DNA of 64,000 bases from Opitutus sp. Its GTDB lineage: Bacteria > Verrucomicrobiota > Verrucomicrobiia > Opitutales > Opitutaceae. The first letter of the stretch is position 1; each line of letters begins with the position of its first letter. A program made the position numbers and the translations under genes. The stretch spans positions 1-64,000 of the forward strand of contig SIBG01000002.1 in assembly GCA_009695305.1 (NCBI GenBank), in the 5' to 3' direction. The notes below the pieces were generated by a model. That model did not search any database. It worked only from the letters and a program-made list of their open reading frames with translations, and had not been told where the DNA came from. Positions 24,713 to 33,009 of the stretch are shown in pieces.

Positions 24713-25987
24713 ATGAATGTGATGCTTTCGCCCTGGTGCCTGCTGTTGCTCGCTGTGCCGGTCTTGCTGGCCGGTGAAAACGTCGTGCGCCGAGTTCCGC
24801 TGCTGGCGCGTTGCAATCTTCCCGTGCCGGTGGTCGGGGGCCTGCTGTTCAGCGCGCTGCTGCTCGGGCTCAACCTGGCCGGCCTGGCGGCGATTTCATT
24901 TTCCACCAAGGTCTCCGCCGGTTGGTGGACGTGGCTCGTCACGCCTGAAATCGAGTGGTTCGCCCGACCGGCGAAGAATCTCAACCTGCCGCTGCTGGTC
25001 GCCTTCTTCACCTGTATCGGTCTTGGTGCGCCAGTGCGCGTGTTGCGCTCGGGCGGACGCGCGCTGTTCGTGCTGCTCGCGGGCGCCACCGTGCTCGCGG
25101 TGGTGCAAAACCTCGTCGGGGTCGCGCTCGCCCGCGCGCTCGATGCCCCGCCGCTCCTCGGCGTGGTGTGTGGGGCGCTCACCCTCGTCGGCGGGCACGG
25201 CACGGCCCTCGGGTTCGCCGCGCGCTTCGAGGAGGCGGGGCTGGCCGGCGCGGCGACGATGGGCGCGGCGGCGGCGACGCTGGCGCTCGTGGCGGGGGGC
25301 GTGCTCGCCGGCCCGCTCGGCGAATGGCTGCTGCGGGGGCGCGACGCAAAATTTTTCACCGGGGCGCCAGCCGCTCCGTCCGTCACGCCGGCGAATTTTT
25401 TTCACGACGGCCGCGCGCTGGCCGCGAGCGGCCGCGCCGCGCTCGGCCATGCGCTCATCCTCGCGGCGTGCGTGAAGGCGGGCGCCTGGGTGAGCCTCGC
25501 GCTCGACCGCGCGGGCCTCGCGCTTCCGGCCTACATGGGCGCGCTGCTCGTGGGCTTCGCCGTGCGCGCCGCGCACGATGGGCTTGGCGCCACCTGGCTG
25601 CGCGCCGACGTGATCGCGCGCCTCGCGGCGGTGCTGTTGCCGCTGTTTCTCGCGGTGACCCTGGCCGCGCTCAATCTCGCCGAGCTCACCGCGGTCGCGG
25701 GGCCGATGCTGGTCATTCTCACGGTAAACATTGCCGTCTCGCTGGCCTTCGCGGCGCTGGTCATCTGGCCGCTGCTGGGCCGCGATCACGAAGCCGGAGT
25801 GATGACGGCGGGGCTGGTCGGCTTCGGCGTGGGCTCGACTGCGACGGCGGTCGCCGCGATGGATGCCATCACGCGCCGCCGCGGGCCGGCGCCGCGCGCG
25901 TTTGCGATCGTGCCACCGACGGGCGGATTTCTCATCGACCTCACCAACGCCCCCGTGATCACCGCCTTCATCAACCTCTGTCGGTGA
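24713..25987 (+). CDS. gltS: Sodium/glutamate symporter
   Basis: A 424-residue inner-membrane carrier of the GltS family, which brings in glutamate with sodium ions. It has about ten hydrophobic segments. The family fingerprint GGHGTA appears near residue 160, and a second related loop is seen around GFGVGSTATAVAAMDA late in the chain. The ATG at 24713 is chosen because the alternative upstream adds a basic leader. The N-terminus (WCLLLLAVPVLLAGENVVRRVP) fits the family. Neighbours are a TonB-dependent receptor and gamma-glutamyltransferase, consistent with uptake of released glutamate. Confidence 0.93.
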   Translation: MNVMLSPWCLLLLAVPVLLAGENVVRRVPLLARCNLPVPVVGGLLFSALLLGLNLAGLAAISFSTKVSAGWWTWLVTPEIEWFARPAKNLNLPLLVAFFTCIGLGAPVRVLRSGGRALFVLLAGATVLAVVQNLVGVALARALDAPPLLGVVCGALTLVGGHGTALGFAARFEEAGLAGAATMGAAAATLALVAGGVLAGPLGEWLLRGRDAKFFTGAPAAPSVTPANFFHDGRALAASGRAALGHALILAACVKAGAWVSLALDRAGLALPAYMGALLVGFAVRAAHDGLGATWLRADVIARLAAVLLPLFLAVTLAALNLAELTAVAGPMLVILTVNIAVSLAFAALVIWPLLGRDHEAGVMTAGLVGFGVGSTATAVAAMDAITRRRGPAPRAFAIVPPTGGFLIDLTNAPVITAFINLCR

Positions 25988-26067
25988 TGCGCCCGGCAGG
26001 CATTTCGCGGCACATTAAATTTGATTTCTATTAGTTCCGCGGCACCGTCCGGCTTACCCTGACTACC

Positions 26068-29000
26068 ATGAAAACACACCGCCAACTGACCACCCAGGTC
26101 GCCCTCGCCCTGGCGTTCGCCGCCACGGCGTTCGCCCAGACCGCGCCGAAACCGGCCGCCGCCACGGCCGACGAAACCATTCAACTCGGCGCCTTCACCG
26201 TCACCGGTTCGAACATCAAGCGGCTCGAACAGGAGAAGGCTCTTCCCGTCACCGTCATGACGGCGGTGGATCTCGAAATCCGCGATGCCTCGCAGCCGTC
26301 TGATCTTCTGACGGCCCTCCCGCAAGTTACGGGCCTACCCGGCAACGAAACCGCCACGCTCGGTTCGACGGCGCGCGGTGACAGCGCCACCATTTCCCTC
26401 CGCGGTATCGCTTCGAGCAACACGCTGGTGCTCCTCAACGGCCGTCGGGTCGCTGGGACGCCCATCGCGCAGGGCGAGGCGGGCGTGCCGGCGATTTCCA
26501 CCAACGTCAACCAGCTCCCCAATCGTGGCATCGACCGCATCGATATTTTGCGCGACGGCGCCTCGTCCATCTATGGCACCGACGCGGTCGCGGGCGTCGT
26601 GAACTACAACATGCAAAAGCATTTTCGTGGCACCGAAATTTCGACCCGCGTCGGCGAGACGAGTTATCGCGACGGCCAGGAATGGCGCGCGACCCTCATG
26701 CACGGCTTCGATTTCGCCAAGGGCCGGGGTCGCGCAATGCTGGCCGCCGACTACTATCATCGTGCGTCGATTTTGGCCCGCGTCCGCGATTTCGCCGCCG
26801 ACAACGACCACAGCAGCGTGGCGCCGGCGCCGTGGAACATCGCCACGGTCACGACCTTCAACGCCCGCTCCGCCACCACCGAATATGGCAACTACCTGCT
26901 CGGCACGATCACCGCGACCGACCAATATGGGAGCGTCACGGGCTTCGCCGGCGCGCGACCGGCCGGGGTGCCGGCCACGCTGGCGGCGACGTCAGGCTTG
27001 TGGGTGTTGCAGCCGAATGGAGCCGGCGGTGCGGTCTTCGGCGCGGCCACGCCGAGCCGCGCGGGCGTCACGCACGACTATTTCTGGAATAACAACGCCT
27101 ATCGCGTCATCCAGCCGCAGTCGGCGCGCACGAATATTTTCACGAGCGCCGAATACGATCTCACCGACAAGATCACGGCGTTTGTCGACGCGAGCCTCTA
27201 TCGCGCGGAATCGATTACTTATCGCGAGCCCGACGGCATCACCCAGAGCACGGACGGTTTCATCATCGTGCCGGTGACGAATCCCTACAATCCCTTCGGC
27301 AACCGTTTCTGGTCGACGACGGGCGCGCCCAACGCCGATGGCACGCCGCGCCTCACCGGCACGCCCTCCGCGGTTTCCATCACGAACAAACGCCTGACCG
27401 ATCTCGCGACGCGCACGAGTTTCGCGGACGACTACATTTACCGTGGCGTCGCCGGCTTGCGCGGAAAATTATTCAAGTCGTGGTCGTGGGAGGCCGCCCT
27501 GCTCTACACCACGGCCCGGGTGATCGACAACGAGCAGGGTCCCGACCGGAAGAGTTTCCTCATCGCGGCGATCAACCAGAGCGACCCGGCGAAGGCCTTC
27601 AATCCCTTCACCCGCTCCTTCGCCGTGCAGAACGGCACGCTCGCCGTGACCGGTCCCTTCACCAATCCCAACAGCGTCACCTCGACGTTTCGCTCGAGTT
27701 TCGCCGACAACGGCATCACCAAGCTCGGCAGTGGCGATTTTCGCGCGAGCGGCGAGGTGTGGCCGATCTGGGGCGGCAACGTGATCAGCGGCGCGTTTGG
27801 CGGCGAGTTCCGCTACGAAGCCTACGACCGCTACCGGGAGCCCTTCGCCGGCCTCAACCCGGCCGGCTCCGGTCTCGACCCGGACTCGAATGACTTTCTC
27901 GGTTATGGCCCGGTGTCTGACACGCACGGTAATCGTCACGTCGCGGCGCTTTATGCCGAGACCGTCGTGCCGCTCGTCGGCAAAGAGCAAAAATTCCCGC
28001 TGGTGCGGTCGCTCGAATTGTCCGCCTCGGCGCGCTACGAGAGCTTCACGGATTTCGGCGACACCACGAAACCGAAATACGGCGTCGCCTGGAAACCCGT
28101 TTCCTGGGCGATGGTGCGGGGCTCCTACAACCAAGGCTTCCACGCGCCCAACCTCGTGCAACTTTACTCCGGCGTGCGCAAGAGCACCGCCACCGGCAGC
28201 ACCGACACTTATCGCAGCGCCGTGACCGGCCTCATCATCGACGGCCCGTCGAACCGCCGCCAGATTTCCCAGGGCAACCGCAACCTCCGGTCCGAAACTT
28301 CCACCGGAAAATCCGCCGGTGTGGTAATCGAGATCCCGCGCCTCAAAGGCCTCTCGATCTCGATCGACTATTATGAGATTCGCCAGAAAGACCTGATCGG
28401 GGCCAGCGGCACGGTCGCCGACGACACCGCGGCGCTCCAGGCGGCCACGCAAGCCGCTCTGGCGAAAGGCACCGCCATCGGTGCCATCGATCTCGGCTCC
28501 GGCACGGCCAACTATCTCGGCGACCCGGCGATCCGGCGAGTCGCAGTCAATCAGGCCGACAAGGACGCTTTTACCGCCTACAACGCCACGCGCACGGCGG
28601 GCAACCAGCGCGCGGTCGTTGGCCAAATCGAGGCCCTGCTCGTCACCTATTTCAACAAGTCCGAACAGTTCACGAATGGTTTCGACTTCAACGTGAACTA
28701 CCGGCTGCCGCCGTTGGCGCTCGGTCAGTTCAACGTGGGCACGGACTGGACCTACTTGAATGATTTCCACGTCTACATCGCCCCGGGAGCCCCGCGCACG
28801 GAATATCGCAACGGCAACAGCGCCAATGTCGGTGGCGCGACCCCGATCTGGCGCGGTTCGACCACGCTGTCGTGGCGGAAGAATCAGTGGAGTGCCGGTC
28901 TCGGTCACTACTACATCGGCCACTACATGGACGTGAACGCGACCGTGACGGCGACCCAATACAGCGACCTCGGCGCGCCCGGCTATATCATGTCGATTTT

Positions 29001-29244
29001 CAACAACGGGACCACCGCCTATCGCTACGTCGTGCACGACACGAATTCCTACAACCTCTACGTGGGCTATCGGGCCTCCGCCCAGAACCGCTGGCTCAAC
29101 GGCACGAGCTTCCGACTGGGAGTGAACAATCTCCTCGACGCCAAGCCACCGCTGACGGCCGATTCGCGTGGCTATGAAGTCGGCGTCTACAACACCATGG
29201 CCCGTGGCCGCACCTATTCGCTGCAGGTGACCAAGAAACTCTAA
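26068..29244 (+). CDS. TonB-dependent outer-membrane receptor
   Basis: A 1058-residue receptor. A signal peptide (residues 1-23) leads to a short region with the TonB-box-like ETIQLGAFTVTGSNIKR. The plug domain (about residues 55-185) has GLPGNETATLGS, VLLNGRRVAG and IDRIDILRDGASSIYGTDAVAGVVN. The rest is a 22-strand barrel that ends YSLQVTKKL, a typical C-terminal strand though with Leu last. It imports an unknown large substrate using TonB energy. It sits 80 bases after gltS and is followed by a terminator, then ggt. A peptide or glutathione-like substrate is a guess from the context. Confidence 0.93.
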   Translation: MKTHRQLTTQVALALAFAATAFAQTAPKPAAATADETIQLGAFTVTGSNIKRLEQEKALPVTVMTAVDLEIRDASQPSDLLTALPQVTGLPGNETATLGSTARGDSATISLRGIASSNTLVLLNGRRVAGTPIAQGEAGVPAISTNVNQLPNRGIDRIDILRDGASSIYGTDAVAGVVNYNMQKHFRGTEISTRVGETSYRDGQEWRATLMHGFDFAKGRGRAMLAADYYHRASILARVRDFAADNDHSSVAPAPWNIATVTTFNARSATTEYGNYLLGTITATDQYGSVTGFAGARPAGVPATLAATSGLWVLQPNGAGGAVFGAATPSRAGVTHDYFWNNNAYRVIQPQSARTNIFTSAEYDLTDKITAFVDASLYRAESITYREPDGITQSTDGFIIVPVTNPYNPFGNRFWSTTGAPNADGTPRLTGTPSAVSITNKRLTDLATRTSFADDYIYRGVAGLRGKLFKSWSWEAALLYTTARVIDNEQGPDRKSFLIAAINQSDPAKAFNPFTRSFAVQNGTLAVTGPFTNPNSVTSTFRSSFADNGITKLGSGDFRASGEVWPIWGGNVISGAFGGEFRYEAYDRYREPFAGLNPAGSGLDPDSNDFLGYGPVSDTHGNRHVAALYAETVVPLVGKEQKFPLVRSLELSASARYESFTDFGDTTKPKYGVAWKPVSWAMVRGSYNQGFHAPNLVQLYSGVRKSTATGSTDTYRSAVTGLIIDGPSNRRQISQGNRNLRSETSTGKSAGVVIEIPRLKGLSISIDYYEIRQKDLIGASGTVADDTAALQAATQAALAKGTAIGAIDLGSGTANYLGDPAIRRVAVNQADKDAFTAYNATRTAGNQRAVVGQIEALLVTYFNKSEQFTNGFDFNVNYRLPPLALGQFNVGTDWTYLNDFHVYIAPGAPRTEYRNGNSANVGGATPIWRGSTTLSWRKNQWSAGLGHYYIGHYMDVNATVTATQYSDLGAPGYIMSIFNNGTTAYRYVVHDTNSYNLYVGYRASAQNRWLNGTSFRLGVNNLLDAKPPLTADSRGYEVGVYNTMARGRTYSLQVTKKL

Positions 29245-29257
29245 ACCGTCAGTCGTA

Positions 29258-29284
29258 GGGTCGGTCTTGGGCCGGCCCTTTTTT
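29258..29284 (+). terminator. Rho-independent terminator after the TonB-dependent receptor
   Basis: A 9-bp stem with two G-U pairs (29258-29266 with 29270-29278), a 3-base loop and a T6 run. It abuts the ggt start, so ggt should have its own promoter or rely on read-through. Confidence 0.8.
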
Positions 29285-30979
29285 GTGTCCAAATCTTTTT
29301 CTACCGTCGTCGTCTTCGGGTTGTCGTTCGGCTTTGCCAACGCCGCGACACCCGTTCGCGTTGAGCCTGTCACCGCCCAACACGGCATGGTCGTCGCCGC
29401 GCATCCGCAGGCCGCGGCGATTGGCGTCGCGGTGTTGAAAAACGGTGGGAACGCCATCGACGCCGCCGTCGCCGTCTCGCTCGCCGTTGGGGTCGCCGAG
29501 CCCTACGGCTCCGGGCTGGGCGGCAAACTCATGCTGCTCTACTACGAGGCGAAGAGCGGAAGGACCTTTGTCGTTGAGGCGATGGATGCCGCCGGGTCGC
29601 TCGAGGTCGCCGCTTATGTGAAGCGTCCGGTGGAAGATCGCAGCTATGGTTACGGCTCCGTCTGCGTGCCGGGCCTCGCCGCCGGGCTGTGGGCCGCCCA
29701 CCAAAAATGGGGCGCGAAACCGTGGGCCGAAGCCGTGCAGCCCGCGATCACGCTCGCCCGCGAAGGCTTCCGCATTCTCCCAAAGTCGCGCGAGTTTTTT
29801 GAGGAATCGGAAAAGAAACTCCACCGCGGTGATGCCGAGATTGCCCGTCTCTATCTGCCGGACGGAAAACTCCCCCGGGTCGGCGCGCTGCTCCCGAACG
29901 AAGATCTGGCCCGCACGATGGAGGCTTTCGCCCGTGGTGGCCGTGATGGTTTCTATCGCGGCCCGGTGGCGGAGAAAATTGTGGCGGCCTCGCAGCAGGG
30001 CCGGGGAGTGCTGACCCTGGGGGACTTCGCGCGCTACGAAGCACGGATCGTCGAACCGATGACGATGGATTTCCGCGGCTATCGGCTCGTGTGCGCCCCG
30101 CCCCCAGCGAGTGGCGCCGCCCTGTTTCTTCCGATCATGAAAGTGCTGGAGCACGAGACATTTTCGCCCGGCGGACTTCGCACCGCGGCGAACCTCGATC
30201 GCATCGGCCGCGTCTGGCGCGTCGTCGGGCCCGAGGCGTTCAAGATCGTCGCCGATGTGCCGGAGTCACGTTTCCTCTTCGAGAAACTCCTGGCCCCCGA
30301 TTCGATCGCGGCCCTGCGCCAGCGAGCCCGTTTGCCGGCGGAGCCCGCGCGGAGAAAGTCCGCCCGACTCGACGATCCGTTTTTTGAGAGCGTCATGGCG
30401 GCGACGACCCACTGGCTCGTGGCGGATGCGCAGGGCAACATCGTCTGCGCCACCCAATCCCAGAGCCTGCATTTCGGCGCGGGCGTCGTGCCGCCCGGCA
30501 CCGGCATCGTGATGAACGATTCGATGAGCAACTTCGCCTTTACCGACCCGAAAAACCTCAACTACGTCGTCCCTGGCAAACGCGCCCGCAGCACAATTTC
30601 TCCCACGATCGTGTTCCGCGACGTCCAGCCGGCCCTCGCCATCGGCCTCCCGGGCGCCGCGCGCATTCCGACCGCGATGTTGCAGGTCCTCCTCGACCGC
30701 CTCGCGCTCAATCGCCCGCTGGCGGATGCCATCGGCGACACGCGCTTCCACCTGGTTTCGTCCTTCGCCAAGGGCGAAGGGGATTCCTTTGAAGCGGAGG
30801 GTTCCTTCCCCGCCGCCGAAGCTGCCGCGCTCGTCGCGCTCGGTTGGAAAGTCGCCTTGCCCGAGGCGGCGGGCACTGGGCGCCACTTTGGCGGCATCAA
30901 CGCCATCGAGTTTAACGCCGATGGCTCGCTCACCGGCTACGCCGACCCGCGTCGGACAAACGTCGCCGCCGGCTGGTGA
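29285..30979 (+). CDS. ggt: Gamma-glutamyltransferase (Ntn hydrolase)
   Basis: GGT removes or transfers the gamma-glutamyl group of glutathione and related peptides in the periplasm. From the GTG at 29285 the product has 564 residues with a signal peptide (residues 1-20, GLSFGFANA). The proenzyme should cleave itself before Thr374 (TTHWLVAD, the small-subunit start), and GTGIVMNDSMSNF and PTIVF support the family. A TTG at 29267 lies in the terminator hairpin and is less likely. The canonical GGT 'G-G' oxyanion pair is replaced by a less typical sequence, so subfamily and substrate are uncertain. Confidence 0.85.
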   Translation: MSKSFSTVVVFGLSFGFANAATPVRVEPVTAQHGMVVAAHPQAAAIGVAVLKNGGNAIDAAVAVSLAVGVAEPYGSGLGGKLMLLYYEAKSGRTFVVEAMDAAGSLEVAAYVKRPVEDRSYGYGSVCVPGLAAGLWAAHQKWGAKPWAEAVQPAITLAREGFRILPKSREFFEESEKKLHRGDAEIARLYLPDGKLPRVGALLPNEDLARTMEAFARGGRDGFYRGPVAEKIVAASQQGRGVLTLGDFARYEARIVEPMTMDFRGYRLVCAPPPASGAALFLPIMKVLEHETFSPGGLRTAANLDRIGRVWRVVGPEAFKIVADVPESRFLFEKLLAPDSIAALRQRARLPAEPARRKSARLDDPFFESVMAATTHWLVADAQGNIVCATQSQSLHFGAGVVPPGTGIVMNDSMSNFAFTDPKNLNYVVPGKRARSTISPTIVFRDVQPALAIGLPGAARIPTAMLQVLLDRLALNRPLADAIGDTRFHLVSSFAKGEGDSFEAEGSFPAAEAAALVALGWKVALPEAAGTGRHFGGINAIEFNADGSLTGYADPRRTNVAAGW

Positions 30980-31091
30980 GGGCTGGGCCCGGCGGGGGGC
31001 TGCGTGCCATCCCGCCGCGAGGCCGGCTTTCGCTGGCAAACTTTCCCCTTGCCAACCCCGCCTGCGCACTCTGTTTTCGACCACTCTCTCC

Positions 31092-31286
31092 ATGCAAAAG
31101 ACCAAAAAGTCCGTCGCCAAGCGCTTCAAGCTCTCCGGCACCGGCAAGCTCATCCGCCGCACACCCGGCTTCCGTCACCTCCTGTCCGCGAAGAGCACGA
31201 AGTCCAAACGACGTGCTTCTCGCGACAAATTGGTGGCCAAAGGCCACGCACCGGCGCTCAAGCGCTGTCTGCCGTTCGGTCTCTAA
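31092..31286 (+). CDS. rpmI: Large ribosomal subunit protein bL35
   Basis: A 64-residue basic protein of the 50S subunit, normal for bL35. It starts MQKTKKSVAKRFKLSGTGK and has the family pattern LIRRTPGFRHLLSAKSTK. The ATG at 31092 is the only sensible start because the same open frame extends upstream into ggt without homology. It precedes rplT, the normal order, but infC is not upstream. Confidence 0.96.
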   Translation: MQKTKKSVAKRFKLSGTGKLIRRTPGFRHLLSAKSTKSKRRASRDKLVAKGHAPALKRCLPFGL

Positions 31287-31375
31287 TCCAGACCGCGCGC
31301 AACAACCATAACTTCGTCTGGCGGGTGAAATCTTAAGCCGACCCGCCGGCGACTAACCAAAAGGAATAAACCAAC

Positions 31376-31759
31376 ATGGCTCGTGCAACGAACGCTCCCG
31401 CTGCGAAAAAGCGGCACAAGAAGATGCTGAAATATGCCAAAGGCTATTTCGGCAACAAATCAAAGCTCTTTCGCTATGCGAAGGAAGCTGTCCACCACGC
31501 CTGGCAATACGCCTACATCGCGCGCAAGAAAAAGAAGTCCGATCGCCGGGGCCTCTGGATCGTGCGCCTCAACGCGGCCTGCCGCGCCGCCGGCATGACC
31601 TACAGCCGCTTCATCGAGGGCCTCCACGCCGCCAAGATCGAGCTCGACCGCAAGGTCCTCAGCGATCTCGCGATTCGTGACGAGGTCGCCTTTACCGGCC
31701 TGATCAAGACCGCGCAGGACGCGTTGAAGGCCAAGGCCGCCGTCGCCAAGAAGGCCTGA
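31376..31759 (+). CDS. rplT: Large ribosomal subunit protein bL20
   Basis: A 127-residue protein that binds 23S rRNA early in 50S assembly. It has the bL20 signature KRHKKMLKYAKGYFGNKSK and the globular end with AGMTYSRFIEGLHAAKIELDRK. A Shine-Dalgarno site (AAGGA at about 31361) lies 10 bases before the ATG, one of the few clear ones in the window. A terminator follows, so pheS may be separately transcribed. Confidence 0.97.
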   Translation: MARATNAPAAKKRHKKMLKYAKGYFGNKSKLFRYAKEAVHHAWQYAYIARKKKKSDRRGLWIVRLNAACRAAGMTYSRFIEGLHAAKIELDRKVLSDLAIRDEVAFTGLIKTAQDALKAKAAVAKKA

Positions 31760-31807
31760 TCCGACCCAACGCGAGCCGGCAGGGCTCGCCGTTCGGTCAG
31801 CAATTTC

Positions 31808-31848
31808 AGAGGACGGGCCTCAGCCGAGGTTCCGTCCTCTTTTATTTA
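31808..31848 (+). terminator. Rho-independent terminator after rplT
   Basis: A 9-bp stem (agaggacgg at 31808-31816 with ccgtcctct at 31832-31840), with an inner cct/agg pair, ends in a T-rich tail. It lies about 50 bases after the rplT stop. Confidence 0.85.
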
Positions 31849-31849
31849 G

Positions 31850-31936
31850 TCGTTCTCGTTCTTCGTTCCCTTAATCGTTCTCTTCTTCCCACCCATCCGG
31901 CACGAAGCACGATTAAGCGAACGAGAACGATTTTTT
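31850..31936 (+). repeat. Large nested inverted repeat upstream of pheS
   Basis: The outer 12-bp arms (tcgttctcgttc at 31850-31861 and gaacgagaacga at 31919-31930) are exact complements. Inner 9-bp arms (cttaatcgt at 31870-31878 and acgattaag at 31909-31917) are too. A T6 run follows at 31931. It could end transcription ahead of pheS, or be a dispersed repeat. It lies 20 bases before the pheS start. Confidence 0.75.
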
Positions 31937-31955
31937 CCCGGCCGTAAGCTCTTCC

Positions 31956-32999
31956 ATGCAAGACCAACTCTCCGCCCTTCTCGCCAAGGCCGCACCCGAA
32001 CTCGCCGCGCTAATAACGCGGCCCGAGTTCGAGGCCGCCAAGGCGCGCTATGTCGGCCCCAACGGCGAACTCACCGCGCTCATGAAGCAGATGGGCGCCG
32101 TGCCGAAGGACCAGCGTCCCGCGATGGGCAAGCTCATCAACGAGACCAAGACGCGGCTTCAGTCACTCCTCGACGCCGCGCTCGCCGCCATCGAGACCGC
32201 CGAACTCCAGGCCCAGCTCGGCCCCGCGGTCGATGCCACGCTGCCTTCACCCGACGCTGGCCCCGGGACCTATCATCCGCTGACGCTCGTCCGCGAGGAG
32301 ATGTGCCGCATCCTCCGCAAAGTCGGTTTCACCGTCGCCGACGGCCCGGAGGTGGAAACGGAGTATTATTGCTTCGACGCGCTCAATACCCCTGCCGATC
32401 ACCCCGCGCGCGACGAAAAGGACACGTTTTATTTTCCCGCGGCGTCGCGTTTCGCGAACGTCTCGAAGAAAACTTCCGAGGAGAAATACCTCCTGCGCAC
32501 GCACACCTCGTCCGTGCAAATCCGCACGATGCTCAACGGCGCGCCACCGATCCGGATCGTTTCGCCGGGCCGCGTTTACCGCCGCGACACCAGCGACGCC
32601 ACGCACAGCGCGAATTTTCATCAGCTGGAGTGCCTCTACGTCGACAAAAACGTCACCGTTCGCGATCTGAAGGCGCTGCTCGACTACATCTTCGCCTCGC
32701 TGCTCGGCCAGGATACCAAGACGCGTTTTCGCCCGCACTACTTCGGCTACACCGAGCCGAGCTTCGAGGTGGATCTGAGCGCGAAGCACCTCCCGAAAGT
32801 GAAGAAGGAATGGATCGAGATCGGCGGCTGTGGCATGGTCGACCCCACGGTGTTTGAAGGCGTCGGCTACGATCCCGAAGTGTGGAGCGGCTATGCCTTC
32901 GGCATGGGCCTCGAGCGCCTCGCGATGCTCCTCTACGGCATCGATGACATCCGCTACTTCTACCAAAACGACCTGCGGTTCCTGAAGCAGTTCGCGTGA
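31956..32999 (+). CDS. pheS: Phenylalanyl-tRNA synthetase alpha subunit
   Basis: The catalytic subunit (347 residues) of the heterotetrameric Phe-tRNA synthetase. An N-terminal coiled-coil (residues about 1-90) that binds tRNA is followed by the class II core with FHQLECLYVDK (motif 2) and GYAFGMGLERLAMLLYGIDD (motif 3). The length and order match bacterial PheS. It ends 10 bases before pheT. Confidence 0.97.
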   Translation: MQDQLSALLAKAAPELAALITRPEFEAAKARYVGPNGELTALMKQMGAVPKDQRPAMGKLINETKTRLQSLLDAALAAIETAELQAQLGPAVDATLPSPDAGPGTYHPLTLVREEMCRILRKVGFTVADGPEVETEYYCFDALNTPADHPARDEKDTFYFPAASRFANVSKKTSEEKYLLRTHTSSVQIRTMLNGAPPIRIVSPGRVYRRDTSDATHSANFHQLECLYVDKNVTVRDLKALLDYIFASLLGQDTKTRFRPHYFGYTEPSFEVDLSAKHLPKVKKEWIEIGGCGMVDPTVFEGVGYDPEVWSGYAFGMGLERLAMLLYGIDDIRYFYQNDLRFLKQFA

Positions 33000-33009
33000 G
33001 ACCGCCCCG

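Noticed and set aside
27469-29457. Long minus-strand frame opposite the TonB-dependent receptor
   Set aside because: Antisense shadow of a recognised receptor; no domain is seen.
31850-31955. T-box or pheM-type attenuator for pheS
   Set aside because: No T-box specifier or Phe-rich leader peptide could be seen; only the hairpin is supported.
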